Source: Pedobacter jejuensis (lineage in GTDB: Bacteria; Bacteroidota; Bacteroidia; Sphingobacteriales; Sphingobacteriaceae). Taken from it: 64,000 bases of DNA. Within the stretch, counting starts at the first letter, position 1, and every line of letters starts with the position of its first letter. Shown in pieces: positions 63,993 to 64,000 of the stretch. Under the pieces are notes generated by a model that was given only the letters and a program-made list of their open reading frames with translations, was not told where the DNA came from and did no database searches. The DNA lies in NCBI RefSeq assembly GCF_003725795.1, contig NZ_RBEE01000023.1, forward strand, positions 124,001 through 188,000. The letters run 5' to 3'. The translations under genes were made by a program, and so were the position numbers.

Positions 63993-64000
63993 ACAAAAAG

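Overview
This window looks like the chromosome of a Bacteroidota bacterium, most likely Sphingobacteriaceae of the Pedobacter type. The evidence is three SusC/RagA receptors (two with a SusD partner), a hybrid two-component sensor (HTCS), an ECF sigma/FecR pair, AT-rich coding sequence, few Shine-Dalgarno-like sites, and many secreted glycan-degrading enzymes in one long polysaccharide utilization locus (PUL). The genus is inference. No rRNA, tRNA or CRISPR was seen.

Layout. (1) 1-8453: the 5' part of a SusC gene on the minus strand, cut by the window edge; a divergent HTCS sensor; a GH28 enzyme; a GntR-type regulator. (2) 8721-16788: ECF sigma factor, FecR anti-sigma, SusC with an STN signalling domain, SusD and a secreted phosphodiesterase/pyrophosphatase. 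This reads as one signal-controlled import locus, probably not for a glycan. (3) 16789-18442: a decayed AraC regulator and an unknown coiled-coil membrane protein. (4) 18976-33941: a tight run of alpha-galacturonidase-like, (alpha/alpha)6 glycosidase, GH28, GH95, GH2, SSS symporter and a pyruvate-aldolase-family enzyme, with a convergent AraC regulator. (5) 35222-62400: DUF3826, SusC/SusD, two tandem PL1 pectate lyases, a beta-helix/DUF6298 fusion, GH140-like, GH43-like, an unknown beta-propeller, an SGNH acetylesterase, GH2, GH78 and a sialidase-fold protein. (6) 60497-64000: a long head-to-tail array of palindromic repeats that brackets two genes, the sialidase-fold gene and a small GIY-YIG nuclease.

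How the genes fit together. Regions 4 and 5 look like a pectin PUL. PL1 and GH28 would cut homogalacturonan. GH78, GH2, GH95, GH43-like, GH140-like and the acetylesterase would strip side chains. SusCD and the symporter import the products. GH95, GH140-like, GH78, GH28, GH2 and sialidase-fold enzymes resemble part of the known rhamnogalacturonan-II toolkit. A possible link is that a sialidase-fold enzyme releases 2-keto-3-deoxy sugars and the aldolase cleaves them; this is inference.

The most unusual structure is the repeat system. Each unit has perfectly complementary outer and inner arms plus a third small hairpin, so it could fold as a three-way junction. A GIY-YIG nuclease gene lies exactly between the left and right arms of one unit, as a transposase gene lies between terminal repeats. 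Related repeats have also entered the ends of at least two PUL genes, one as an apparent in-frame insertion into a signal peptide.
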